This document shows, one piece after another, positions 8,889 through 16,382 of a stretch of DNA of 64,000 bases (positions within the stretch are counted from its first letter, which is position 1; each line of letters begins with the position of its first letter). The stretch is taken from NCBI GenBank assembly GCA_017415025.1, contig JAFQJH010000010.1:60888-124887 (forward strand). The letters run 5' to 3'. Origin of the DNA: Clostridia bacterium (GTDB taxonomy: Bacteria; Bacillota; Clostridia; Oscillospirales; Acutalibacteraceae). The position numbers and the translations under genes are program-made. A model generated the notes under the pieces. It was not told the DNA's origin, did not search any database, and saw only the letters and a program-made list of their open reading frames with translations.

Positions 8889-10119
8889 GAAATCAAGAAA
8901 AAAAATCGTTGCCGCCATTATGAGCATTTTAACACTTCTCTGGGTAGGAACACTTTGCGTTATTTATATCTCCAGTTACTTTGAAGTCACCACGACAAAT
9001 CGGGAAATGCTAAAGGAACACGCGGAGCAATATATGCCTGAAAAACCTATGGGCGGCGCTTTTGATCCTATGAAGCCCTTCCCCGACAGGGGCCCTCATT
9101 TTGACACAAATCAGTTCAAATTATCCACATTTTACTCGGTCGCAATCTCCTATGACAACAAGGTAATAGAGATAAGAAATGACGATGCCGCCGTTTATAC
9201 CGATGCCGAGCTTGAAAGCTCAGCAAGACAGGTACTTAAAAAATCCGATGCAAACGGCATAATCGACGATTTGGTATATTATAGGATAGACAAAGGTGAC
9301 TACATGCTTGTTTCCTTTATGGACAATACCATTATCCGCGAAAGTATGAACACATTGTTCCGCTATACGCTAATTTTTGGCGGCGTAGCCATTGTTGCTC
9401 TATATTTTCTTGCGGCATATTTGGCAAAAAAGATCGTAACACCCCTTGAAGAAAGCTATCAAAAGCAAAAGCAGTTTATTTCGGATGCAGGTCACGAACT
9501 TAAAACGCCTGTATCGGTGGTCAGTGCCAATGCTGAGTTGTTATCCCGTGAGATTGGCGATAATCAATGGTTACAAAACATCCAGTATGAGAATGAGCGG
9601 ATGGGCAAGTTGGTCGGACAACTTTTGGAGCTTGCGCGCACTGAAAATATAACGCCGCAGGTGGAGTATCTTGATTTAAGCCGCTTGGTTGCCGGTGGTG
9701 TGCTGCCTTTTGAGAGTGTTGCCTACGAAAACGGCTTGACTCTCAACTCGCAGATTGCAGACGGCATTATTGCCTTGGGAAACAGCACACAGCTCAGTCA
9801 GCTCGTGTCCATTCTTGTTGATAACGCTATAAGGCACTCGCGTAACGGAAAAGAGGTATCTATCAGCCTTACTCATACCCGAAGCAATGCTGTTTTCTCG
9901 GTTATCAATGATGGAGAGCCGATACCTCAGGAACAAACGGCACAGTTGTTTGAACGCTTCTACCGTGCAGACGAAGCTCGCAACGGAGAGGACAAGCACT
10001 ACGGTCTCGGACTTGCGATTGCCAAAGCGATCGTAGAAGCGCATCACGGTAAAATAGAAGTATCCTGCTATGACGGAAAGGTGTGCTTTACTGTTCAAGT
10101 CCCTAAAATGCAAAAATAA
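8881..10119 (+). CDS. Membrane sensor histidine kinase
   Basis: Start is the ATG at 8881, preceded by GAGGTG and overlapping the end of the regulator gene by 8 nt, so the two are translationally coupled. The 412-residue protein has a transmembrane helix near residues 13-33, an extracellular segment of about 120 residues with a proline-rich patch (PMGGAFDPMKPFPDRG), a second helix near 155-180, a dimerisation/phospho-acceptor helix (FISDAGHELKTPVSVV, His the phosphorylated residue), and an ATPase domain with N box (LVSILVDNAIRHS) and G boxes (HYGLGLAIAKAIVEAH). Signal unknown. Confidence 0.93.
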   Translation: MFKKSRKKIVAAIMSILTLLWVGTLCVIYISSYFEVTTTNREMLKEHAEQYMPEKPMGGAFDPMKPFPDRGPHFDTNQFKLSTFYSVAISYDNKVIEIRNDDAAVYTDAELESSARQVLKKSDANGIIDDLVYYRIDKGDYMLVSFMDNTIIRESMNTLFRYTLIFGGVAIVALYFLAAYLAKKIVTPLEESYQKQKQFISDAGHELKTPVSVVSANAELLSREIGDNQWLQNIQYENERMGKLVGQLLELARTENITPQVEYLDLSRLVAGGVLPFESVAYENGLTLNSQIADGIIALGNSTQLSQLVSILVDNAIRHSRNGKEVSISLTHTRSNAVFSVINDGEPIPQEQTAQLFERFYRADEARNGEDKHYGLGLAIAKAIVEAHHGKIEVSCYDGKVCFTVQVPKMQK

Positions 10120-10125
10120 AATAAT

Positions 10126-10159
10126 CTTCAATCAAACTTCAATCTTCCTCCTGTACAAT
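10126..10159 (+). promoter_or_regulatory. Promoter of VTC operon with paired CTTCAATC operators
   Basis: CTTCAATC occurs at 10126-10133 and 10137-10144 (11-bp period), followed by TACAAT at 10154-10159. There is no good -35 box; the repeats occupy its place, as at activator-dependent promoters. The layout copies that at 8150-8181 before the response regulator gene, pointing to a shared regulator. Confidence 0.65.
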
Positions 10160-10193
10160 GATGTCATCAAGGTACAGGAGGATTTGCTTTTTT

Positions 10194-10937
10194 ATGGCAT
10201 TTCAAACGGTGTTCAAACGCTATGAAATAAAATATATGATATCTCTCGGGCAAAAAGCTAAAGTGCTTGATGCAATAAAGCCGTATATGAAGCCGGATAA
10301 GTATGGCCGTACCACGATCCGCAATATTTATTACGATACCGATACCTATCTTCTGATTCGCAGGTCGATTGAGAAACCGACATACAAAGAAAAGCTCCGT
10401 ATCCGAAGCTACGGCAGAGCTGAGCCGGACAGCACGGTGTTTGTAGAACTGAAGAAAAAATATAAGCACGTGGTATATAAGCGTCGTATTTCTCTTCCCG
10501 AAACAGAAGCAATGGAATGGCTTGGAAAAGAGCAACATTGTCATAAGCACACGCAGATATCTGAGGAAGTGGATTATTTTCTTGATTACTATAAAACATT
10601 GCACCCTACGGTATTTCTTTCCTATGAGCGAGAAGCTTTTTTTGCAAATGACGGATCAGATTTCCGTGTAACCTTTGATGATAATATTCTTTGCAGGCAA
10701 GAGGACCTGTCTTTGACATCTGAAGTATACGGAACGCCGATTCTTCCCGAAGGAATGATTTTAATGGAAATCAAGTGTTCGGGTGGTATTCCCCTTTGGA
10801 TGACTCAGGTGCTTTCAAAAGAACATATCTATAAAACATCGTTTTCAAAATACGGAACGGCGTACCGAACACTGGTTTTTCCTCAAACCCATACAATGAA
10901 CAAACACAATATGTCGGAGGTAGCTATCAATGCTTGA
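10194..10937 (+). CDS. VTC-domain (polyphosphate polymerase-like) protein
   Basis: Start is the ATG at 10194, downstream of AGGAGG at 10176-10181; upstream in-frame ATGs overlap the promoter. The product (247 residues) has the basic and acidic tunnel residues of the VTC family: FKRYEIKYMI near the N-terminus, YKEKLRIRSYG, VFVELKKKYKHVVYKRR, and ILMEIKC followed by a Ser/Lys-rich end. VTC4 in yeast makes polyphosphate from ATP; bacterial homologues sit in clusters like this one and their product is not settled. It overlaps the DUF4956 gene by 8 nt, suggesting joint action at the membrane. Confidence 0.88.
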   Translation: MAFQTVFKRYEIKYMISLGQKAKVLDAIKPYMKPDKYGRTTIRNIYYDTDTYLLIRRSIEKPTYKEKLRIRSYGRAEPDSTVFVELKKKYKHVVYKRRISLPETEAMEWLGKEQHCHKHTQISEEVDYFLDYYKTLHPTVFLSYEREAFFANDGSDFRVTFDDNILCRQEDLSLTSEVYGTPILPEGMILMEIKCSGGIPLWMTQVLSKEHIYKTSFSKYGTAYRTLVFPQTHTMNKHNMSEVAINA

Positions 10938-11625
10938 AAAAATATTTAAGGGATTATTCGATACGGATTTAACTTCGGTCATCAGTGTGACCGACTTTTT
11001 GCTGTGCTTGGGTTGCTCTCTTGTGTTAGGGCTTGTAATGGCGTTTGCCTATATGTACCGCACCCGATATACAAAGAGTTTTGTTGTTACACTTGCTTTG
11101 CTCCCTGCGGTTGTTTGCATCGTTATTATGATGGTCAACGGTAATGTAGGTGCAGGTGTTGCGGTTGCAGGCGCATTCAGTCTTGTGCGTTTCCGCAGTG
11201 TTCCCGGTACTGCAAAGGAAATCTGCACACTGTTTCTCGCAATGGGTGCAGGTCTTATCGCGGGTATGGGATATCTCGGCTTTGCGACACTGTTCACCCT
11301 TATTATGTGCATAATTTTTTTACTATACAACCATTTGGATTTTGGCTCAAAAAAGAACGCCGCTATCTACAAAACTGTCACCATCGTTATACCCGAAGAT
11401 TTGGATTACACAGGTGTGTTTGATGACATTTTCAAAGCGTATACGTTTTCTTATGACCTCGCCCGTGTAAAAAGCACCAATATGGGCAGTATGTTCAAGC
11501 TCACATACAATGTGGTTTTGCGTGATGCAACCAAGGAAAAGGAAATGATCGACAAGATCCGTTGCCGCAACGGTAATCTTGAAATCACAGTATCTAAGCA
11601 AGAAACTACAGTTACGGAACTGTAA
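10930..11625 (+). CDS. DUF4956 integral membrane protein
   Basis: The 231-residue protein has four to five transmembrane helices in its first 140 residues, including the glycine/alanine-rich segment GAGVAVAGAFSLVRFRSVPGTAKE that is typical of DUF4956, and a soluble C-terminal domain of about 80 residues. DUF4956 proteins commonly follow VTC-domain genes in Firmicutes clusters that end with CotH or carbohydrate-binding secreted proteins. A role as membrane partner of the VTC-domain protein is inferred. No biochemical function is known to me. Confidence 0.88.
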   Translation: MLEKIFKGLFDTDLTSVISVTDFLLCLGCSLVLGLVMAFAYMYRTRYTKSFVVTLALLPAVVCIVIMMVNGNVGAGVAVAGAFSLVRFRSVPGTAKEICTLFLAMGAGLIAGMGYLGFATLFTLIMCIIFLLYNHLDFGSKKNAAIYKTVTIVIPEDLDYTGVFDDIFKAYTFSYDLARVKSTNMGSMFKLTYNVVLRDATKEKEMIDKIRCRNGNLEITVSKQETTVTEL

Positions 11626-11638
11626 AAGGAGGCGCAGA

Positions 11639-13471
11639 ATGAAAAAGTATATATCAATCCTTCTTGTGATTGTCACGATACTTTCTCTGCTTGCAGGATG
11701 CGGCAGGAACAAAGAAGATACAGACGATAACGGTGGCAATACAGTTTCCGGCAATGATTCCTCTTTGAACAGTACTCCCGTAGATGTGGACTTTTCCAAG
11801 TCTGATGCGGATATGTTTACTGACCGAGATGGTAAAACGGAGTATGATGAAAGCAAGGCTGTGTTCATTAAACTTAACGGCACCTCGGCAACCTCAAGCT
11901 CCGACAGCGTTAAAATATCCGGCAGTACAGTAACAATAACCGAAGAAGCAACCTATGTTATTTCGGGAACACTTACAGACGGTATGATTATTGTCAATGC
12001 GGAGGACACCGCTAAATTGCAGATCGTGCTGAACGGTGTGGATATTACCAGTAAGACCTCGGCTGCACTGTATATTTCAGAAGCAGATAAAGTGTTTGTA
12101 ACACTTGCAGACGGAAAAACAAATACTCTTGCCAACGGCGGATCTTTCACCGCAATTGATGAGAATAACATTGATGCCGCAGTATTCTCCAAACAAGACT
12201 TGACCTTTAATGGTTCGGGCAGTTTGACGGTGACATCTCCTGCAGCTCACGGTATCGTCTGCAAAGATGACCTTGTGTTTACAGGCGGAACTTATACCGT
12301 AAATTCCGCATCTCACGGTTTGGATGCTAACGACAGCGTGAGAATTACAAGTTCAACAAAGCTTACCATTGATGCAGGCAAGGACGGTATCCACTGCGAA
12401 AATACCGATGATGCTTCACTCGGTTTTATTTATATCTCTGACGGTACGATGAATGTTGAAGCAGAGGGCGATGGCATTGCCGCAGGTGCTTATGTGCAGA
12501 TTGAAAACGGCACCTTTGATCTTCTTATCGGCGGTGGCAGCGAAAACGGAAGTAAGGAACACTCAGATAACTTTGGCGGCTTTATGGGTGGAGGACACGG
12601 CGGTGGCAGACCCGGTGAAATGCGACCGGACGGCTCACAAAATTCAACCACTACGACCGATGAAAGCAGTACGAGTATGAAGGGCATTAAATCAGCAAAC
12701 AGTCTTCTGATCAGCGGAGGTACTTTTAAGATTGACTCTGCCGATGACTCTGTTCATTCGGATGTATCTGTTACAATAAACGGCGGTACACTTGAAATTG
12801 CATCGGGTGACGATGCCATCCACGCAGAAGAAACTCTTACTGTAACGGCAGGTACATTCAATATTACCGAAAGCTATGAAGGCTTGGAAGCTCTCGACAT
12901 TGATATTAAGGGTGGAGATTTTAAGATAGTTGCCAACGATGACGGACTCAATGCCGCAGGCGGAACGGATGCCAGCGGTACTACGGGCGGTCGCGATGGT
13001 ATGTTCGGTGGCCCCGGAGGTATGGGCGGCGGAATGTCTTCGGGCAACGGCAGTATTGTTATCTCCGGCGGAAAACTTTACGTGAAAGCATCAGGTGACG
13101 GAATTGACGCCAACGGAACACTTACCATATCGGGTGGATTTACCGTTGTTACAGGTCCTACACAAGGCGATACCGCAACCCTTGATTATGATAAGAGTGC
13201 AACCATTACGGGCGGCACATTTATCGGCACAGGTGCTCAAGGTATGGCACAAACCTTTAGTGATTCTGAGCAAGGCGTCGTAGCGGTCAGCGTAGGCAAT
13301 CAAAGCGCAGGCACAAACATTACGTTGAAAGATAAAAACGGTAAAGCTCTCATAACTTATGCGCCTGAACTTTCATTTGCTGTAGTAATCCTCAGCAGTC
13401 CTGACATTGTATCCGGTGATACCTACACTATCACGGTAGGCTCTGAGTCAGGAGAATTTGAAGCAAGTTAA
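11639..13471 (+). CDS. Cthe_2159-type carbohydrate-binding lipoprotein
   Basis: Start is the ATG at 11639 after GGAGG; upstream frame is coding for DUF4956. The 610-residue product has a lipoprotein signal peptide with lipobox LLAGC (Cys about 20), a charged linker, and a long run of beta-helix-like repeats rich in GGT, DGI, DDAIHAEE and ADGDGI motifs, with two glycine/methionine-rich insertions (GFMGGGHGGGRPG and GGPGGMGGGMSSG). This agrees with the Cthe_2159 family, described as polysaccharide-lyase-like beta-helix proteins that bind cellulose or acid sugars. As the last gene of the operon, it is the likely surface output of the VTC system. Confidence 0.87.
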   Translation: MKKYISILLVIVTILSLLAGCGRNKEDTDDNGGNTVSGNDSSLNSTPVDVDFSKSDADMFTDRDGKTEYDESKAVFIKLNGTSATSSSDSVKISGSTVTITEEATYVISGTLTDGMIIVNAEDTAKLQIVLNGVDITSKTSAALYISEADKVFVTLADGKTNTLANGGSFTAIDENNIDAAVFSKQDLTFNGSGSLTVTSPAAHGIVCKDDLVFTGGTYTVNSASHGLDANDSVRITSSTKLTIDAGKDGIHCENTDDASLGFIYISDGTMNVEAEGDGIAAGAYVQIENGTFDLLIGGGSENGSKEHSDNFGGFMGGGHGGGRPGEMRPDGSQNSTTTTDESSTSMKGIKSANSLLISGGTFKIDSADDSVHSDVSVTINGGTLEIASGDDAIHAEETLTVTAGTFNITESYEGLEALDIDIKGGDFKIVANDDGLNAAGGTDASGTTGGRDGMFGGPGGMGGGMSSGNGSIVISGGKLYVKASGDGIDANGTLTISGGFTVVTGPTQGDTATLDYDKSATITGGTFIGTGAQGMAQTFSDSEQGVVAVSVGNQSAGTNITLKDKNGKALITYAPELSFAVVILSSPDIVSGDTYTITVGSESGEFEAS

Positions 13472-13480
13472 TAAGGGTAC

Positions 13481-13520
13481 ATTAACGGCAAGGTGTAAAA
13501 TCTTTGCCGTTAATTTTATA
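13481..13520 (+). terminator. Rho-independent terminator of the VTC operon
   Basis: ATTAACGGCAAG pairs with CTTTGCCGTTAAT across a short loop, followed by TTTTAT. Confidence 0.85.
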
Positions 13521-13578
13521 AACAGCTCAAAGTTTCGGGCAGTTTTGGTTCACTTTTGGCTTTTAATTCGCACCCTGA

Positions 13579-13607
13579 TTGTGCAATTTAGAAAAATGTG
13601 ATATAAT
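13579..13607 (+). promoter_or_regulatory. Promoter of the Crp/Fnr regulator
   Basis: TTGTGC (13579-13584) and TATAAT (13602-13607) are separated by 17 bp, with TGTGA just before the -10. A weak match to half of the GTGAC-N4-GTCAC dyad lies at about 13630 (GTGACGGCAG), downstream of the start point. Confidence 0.6.
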
Positions 13608-13672
13608 AACATAACACAGCAACGGTATGGTGACGGCAGTAATCTGAACCTGCCCGAAAGCGAGGATGTAAA

Positions 13673-14338
13673 ATGAATTACAGTCAACTGTACGCAGAAT
13701 TTTTTCCGTTCTGGGATAAGCTAAACGAGGAGGACAGGGATTTTCTTTGTCTCAATTCTTCCCTCGAACACTTCGAAAAAGAACAACCCGTTCATAATAA
13801 CACGGGCTGTTCGGGATTATATATAGTCAAAAGCGGCAAGCTGCGCCTTTATATGCTTTCAGACGAGGGCAAGGAAATCACTCTCTATCGCCTGTCACCC
13901 GGTGATATCTGTATGCTTTCCGCCTCTTGTGTGCTCAACAGCATCACCTTTGACGTTTACATTGATGCCGAAATTCCGAGCGAATGTTATATGATAAACG
14001 GATACGCCTTCAACACGGTGAGTGAGCGTGTGCCCGAGGTTAAAATTTTTGCACTTGAAACTGCGGTACAGAGATTTTCCGACGTTATGTGGATAATGCA
14101 GCAGATTGTTTTTATGAGCTTTGATAAGAGACTTGCGATTTTTCTGCTCGATGAATGTGCTTCAAACGGAACAGATTTTGTTGCAATGACACACGAGCAG
14201 ATCGCCCGCCACCTCGGCACCGCAAGAGAGGTTGTGACAAGGATGCTGCGGCATTTCACCGCCGACGGTATTGTTGAGGTCACTCGCAAGGGAATTAAAA
14301 TTGCAGATAAAAACAAATTGAGAGGTATCGCCTTATAA
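13673..14338 (+). CDS. Crp/Fnr-family transcriptional regulator
   Basis: 221 residues: a cyclic-nucleotide-binding-like beta-barrel (GLYIVKSGKLRLYMLSDEGK...LSPGDICMLSA), a long dimer helix, and a C-terminal HTH_Crp domain (MTHEQIARHLGTAREVVTRMLRHF). No N-terminal cysteine cluster like that of E. coli FNR is present, and the ligand is unknown. It is convergent with the thioredoxin/FTR-like operon. The dyad GTGAC-AAAA-GTCAC centred near -41.5 of that operon's promoter is a probable target, so it may couple redox state to thiol reduction. Confidence 0.92.
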   Translation: MNYSQLYAEFFPFWDKLNEEDRDFLCLNSSLEHFEKEQPVHNNTGCSGLYIVKSGKLRLYMLSDEGKEITLYRLSPGDICMLSASCVLNSITFDVYIDAEIPSECYMINGYAFNTVSERVPEVKIFALETAVQRFSDVMWIMQQIVFMSFDKRLAIFLLDECASNGTDFVAMTHEQIARHLGTAREVVTRMLRHFTADGIVEVTRKGIKIADKNKLRGIAL

Positions 14339-14355
14339 AGCGACACCTCTCTTTT
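14319..14355. terminator. Bidirectional terminator between Crp/Fnr and thioredoxin genes
   Basis: GAGAGGTATCGC pairs with GCGACACCTCTC (one mismatch) and runs into TTTTG on the plus strand and CAATTTG on the minus strand. It lies between convergent stop codons 18 nt apart. Confidence 0.75.
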
Positions 14356-14356
14356 G

Positions 14357-14659
14357 TCAAAGCCTTGCAAGGATGTCTTCCTTCGGTCTGTAACCGACAA
14401 GTCTTGCGTGCTCCGCTCCGTTTTTGAAAATAATCAGCGTAGGAATACTTGAAACTCCGTATTTCAGTGCAAGAGCATTGCTCTCGTCAACATTCACCTT
14501 GCCGACAGTGATATCCTTACGTTCATCTGCAATTTCTTCAACTATCGGTGCAACCATCTTACAGGGTCCGCACCACTCGGCATAGAAATCAACGAGTGCC
14601 GTGCCTTTGTTGTTGAGTACTTCGCTTGCAAAATTCTGTTCATTTATCTTCTTTGACAT
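14357..14659 (-). CDS. trxA: Thioredoxin
   Basis: 100 residues with the thioredoxin fold signature FYAEWCGPCKMVAPIVEE (active-site Cys30 and Cys33) and the cis-proline segment VSSIPTLIIF. It reduces protein disulfides in the cytoplasm. It follows the FTR-like gene by 13 nt in one operon, and no NADPH thioredoxin reductase is in the window, so reduction by ferredoxin through the neighbour is plausible. Confidence 0.95.
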   Translation of the reverse strand: MSKKINEQNFASEVLNNKGTALVDFYAEWCGPCKMVAPIVEEIADERKDITVGKVNVDESNALALKYGVSSIPTLIIFKNGAEHARLVGYRPKEDILARL

Positions 14660-14672
14660 AATTTTTTACCTC

Positions 14673-14873
14673 TCAATCTTTTGATTTATAGTAGAGCATA
14701 CAATGGCAGTAGCCTTCAAAATCAGGGTCAGCTATCTGGGCCTTGAACTCCTCGCACATACACTTGTATTCAGGGAGCTTCGGAAGCCGACAGGGGCAGT
14801 AACCATCCTTTTCTTTAAGCCCGCGCCTGATATTTTCTACGATTTCTTTGTTTTCGTTAAGTCTTACAGCCAT
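14673..14873 (-). CDS. Ferredoxin-thioredoxin reductase catalytic-subunit-like protein
   Basis: Start set at the ATG at 14873, 8 nt after AAGGAG; the in-frame GTG at 14882 touches that site. The 66-residue product carries three Cys-X-Cys motifs: GYCPCR (Cys26, Cys28), YKCMCEEF (Cys38, Cys40) and GYCHCMLYY (Cys56, Cys58). This is the pattern of FTR catalytic chains, whose [4Fe-4S] cluster and redox disulfide pass electrons from ferredoxin to thioredoxin. It is shorter than plant FTR-beta and has no variable subunit nearby, as is usual for stand-alone versions in anaerobes. Operon with trxA supports the role. Confidence 0.87.
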   Translation of the reverse strand: MAVRLNENKEIVENIRRGLKEKDGYCPCRLPKLPEYKCMCEEFKAQIADPDFEGYCHCMLYYKSKD

Positions 14874-14929
14874 ATCCGCCACTCCTTATTATGTGCTTTC
14901 TGCAAACCGTTTTTCTTGTTTGCAGCTTT

Positions 14930-14971
14930 ATTATACACCCGATTTCTGATTATTTCTGTGACTTTTGTCAC
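14930..14971 (-). promoter_or_regulatory. Crp/Fnr-type class II activator site and -10 box for the FTR-trxA operon
   Basis: The dyad GTGACTTTTGTCAC (14958-14971) is a perfect inverted repeat with a 4-bp centre, like FNR-family sites. On the minus strand a TATAAT box lies at 14935-14930. With the start point placed at about 14923, the dyad centre falls at about -41.5, the classic class II activator position. There is no -35 consensus. A stem CTGCAAAC/GTTTGCAG (14900-14925) sits right at the predicted 5' end of the mRNA. Confidence 0.7.
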
Positions 14972-15099
14972 TTAAATAAAAAATTTTATAAATTTACATT
15001 ATTTTGCTTTTTGAGCATATTTCCGAATATGTTTCGGGGTATAATTTATATTACAGTACATAGAATATATAACTTAAATTTTGATTCAGGGTGATAACG

Positions 15100-15975
15100 A
15101 TGATTTACAAAAAATACTTTGCGTTCATTCTTTCTCTGGTTATGATAGCTTCTTTGTCGGCTTGCGGCAAGGATACTCCCGACACTCCGTCAGACATCAA
15201 TACGAGCACTTCCGAAAAATCGACCGATAACACTATTCAGGACGAAACAACAAGCTCAACAACAGAAGCTGACGATACCTCAAGCACAACTACAACTCAG
15301 CCGTCGGTTACAGACAAAAGCGAAGAGCCGACCATGCCCGCAAACGCTCCCACGCAGAAGCCCGACAACCCTGCCGATTGGACAAAGGTACAAATTGTTG
15401 AAGCTTATAAAGCTGCCGCGAGGAAGACTCACTCCTCTGTCAAGTCACAGCACCGCATTGAGATGAAGGAGGTTCTGGTCAACGGTAAAGAAATCGGCTT
15501 TGTTGTGCCGATTATGTCGGCCTTCCTCAGAAGCAACGAAACCGATAAGGACGGCATCACGGGCGGCTACGACAAACTCACTGCGGCTGACGTTGCGAGC
15601 GCAAAGGCATACAAAAACGGCAGTGCGCTCATAATTGAAATGACAATGAACAAGCAGACCTCCGGAGCAAGCGAGGATGCAAACAGCGGTTGCGTAGGTC
15701 ACGCGATAACAACGGTAGGCGACATCGGCACTGTTGCAAAACAGCTTGAGGATAAGCTTCCGCTTGAGCTCAATGACAAGGAAACAAGAATATATTACAC
15801 AAATCCGACAGTCAAGGTCGTCATCGACCCCAACGGAAAGATTGTCAACGGAACCTGGCAGTACACGGTTGATATCCGCCTTAACAACTACAAGGCGTTC
15901 GGTCAGCCTGTTGACTCAACATCCGTTGTGATGCTTAACACACTGACCGTAAACGGCGGATTCAAGAAAATGTGA
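15100..15975 (+). CDS. Lipoprotein of unknown function
   Basis: Start set at the ATG at 15100, 8 nt after an AGGGTG site; the GTG at 15091 overlaps that site. The 291-residue product has a lipoprotein signal peptide ending in lipobox LSAC (Cys about 21), a Ser/Thr/Asp-rich linker of about 65 residues, and a folded domain of about 200 residues. That domain shares a faint but colinear pattern with the protein at 25252-26259 (LTAADVASA / LAAGDVKQA; IIEMTMN / TITMTLKDG; VKVVIDPNGKIVNGTWQYTVDI / IVAVIDSKTGKLQSLTASWDWYVEL). They are probably distant paralogues. No family recognised. Confidence 0.85.
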   Translation: MIYKKYFAFILSLVMIASLSACGKDTPDTPSDINTSTSEKSTDNTIQDETTSSTTEADDTSSTTTTQPSVTDKSEEPTMPANAPTQKPDNPADWTKVQIVEAYKAAARKTHSSVKSQHRIEMKEVLVNGKEIGFVVPIMSAFLRSNETDKDGITGGYDKLTAADVASAKAYKNGSALIIEMTMNKQTSGASEDANSGCVGHAITTVGDIGTVAKQLEDKLPLELNDKETRIYYTNPTVKVVIDPNGKIVNGTWQYTVDIRLNNYKAFGQPVDSTSVVMLNTLTVNGGFKKM

Positions 15976-15988
15976 ATTTGATTAAAAA

Positions 15989-16378
15989 AAGGGACTGCCG
16001 AGCGAGACACTTCGTAAAGAAGTTGTCTCGCTCGGCTTTTATCCTTACAAAACAAATGACACTTTATACAAGCATTGTGAAAGTGTCATAGTGGGTTACA
16101 TACTTTGAGAAAGGTAAATACCTGCCGATAATAAAGTGTATATTTCTCGGCGAGTAAAGTGATATTGTAAACTATCGTTTGCAGTGATATTTTTGCCAAA
16201 AGACAAAAGTGATATGAAAACCTTGCGGTTTTCGTGATATTATATTCGCCCTAAAAACTGCCCGAATGGCAATATAACTATGCGCAGCATAATATAACTG
16301 CAAAGCAATATAACTCGCCGTCAGGCGAATATAACTGAGGCGCACTTCCTTACGAAGTGCGCCTCGAGGCAGTCCCTT
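15989..16378. repeat. 390-bp MITE-like hairpin-array element
   Basis: Bounded by an 11-bp perfect inverted repeat, AAGGGACTGCC (15989-15999) and GGCAGTCCCTT (16368-16378). Each end continues into a long hairpin that includes CACTTCGTAAnGAAGT; the left one (GCCGAGCGAGACA/TGTCTCGCTCGGC then TTTTAT) can terminate the upstream lipoprotein mRNA. The right half of the interior (about 16158-16336) has GTGATAT four times, then ATATAAC four times, with mostly palindromic spacers between them, for example GAAAACCTTGCGGTTTTC, ATGCGCAGCAT and CGCCGTCAGGCG. No open frame of note. It sits between two convergent genes. Confidence 0.7.
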
Positions 16379-16382
16379 AATT

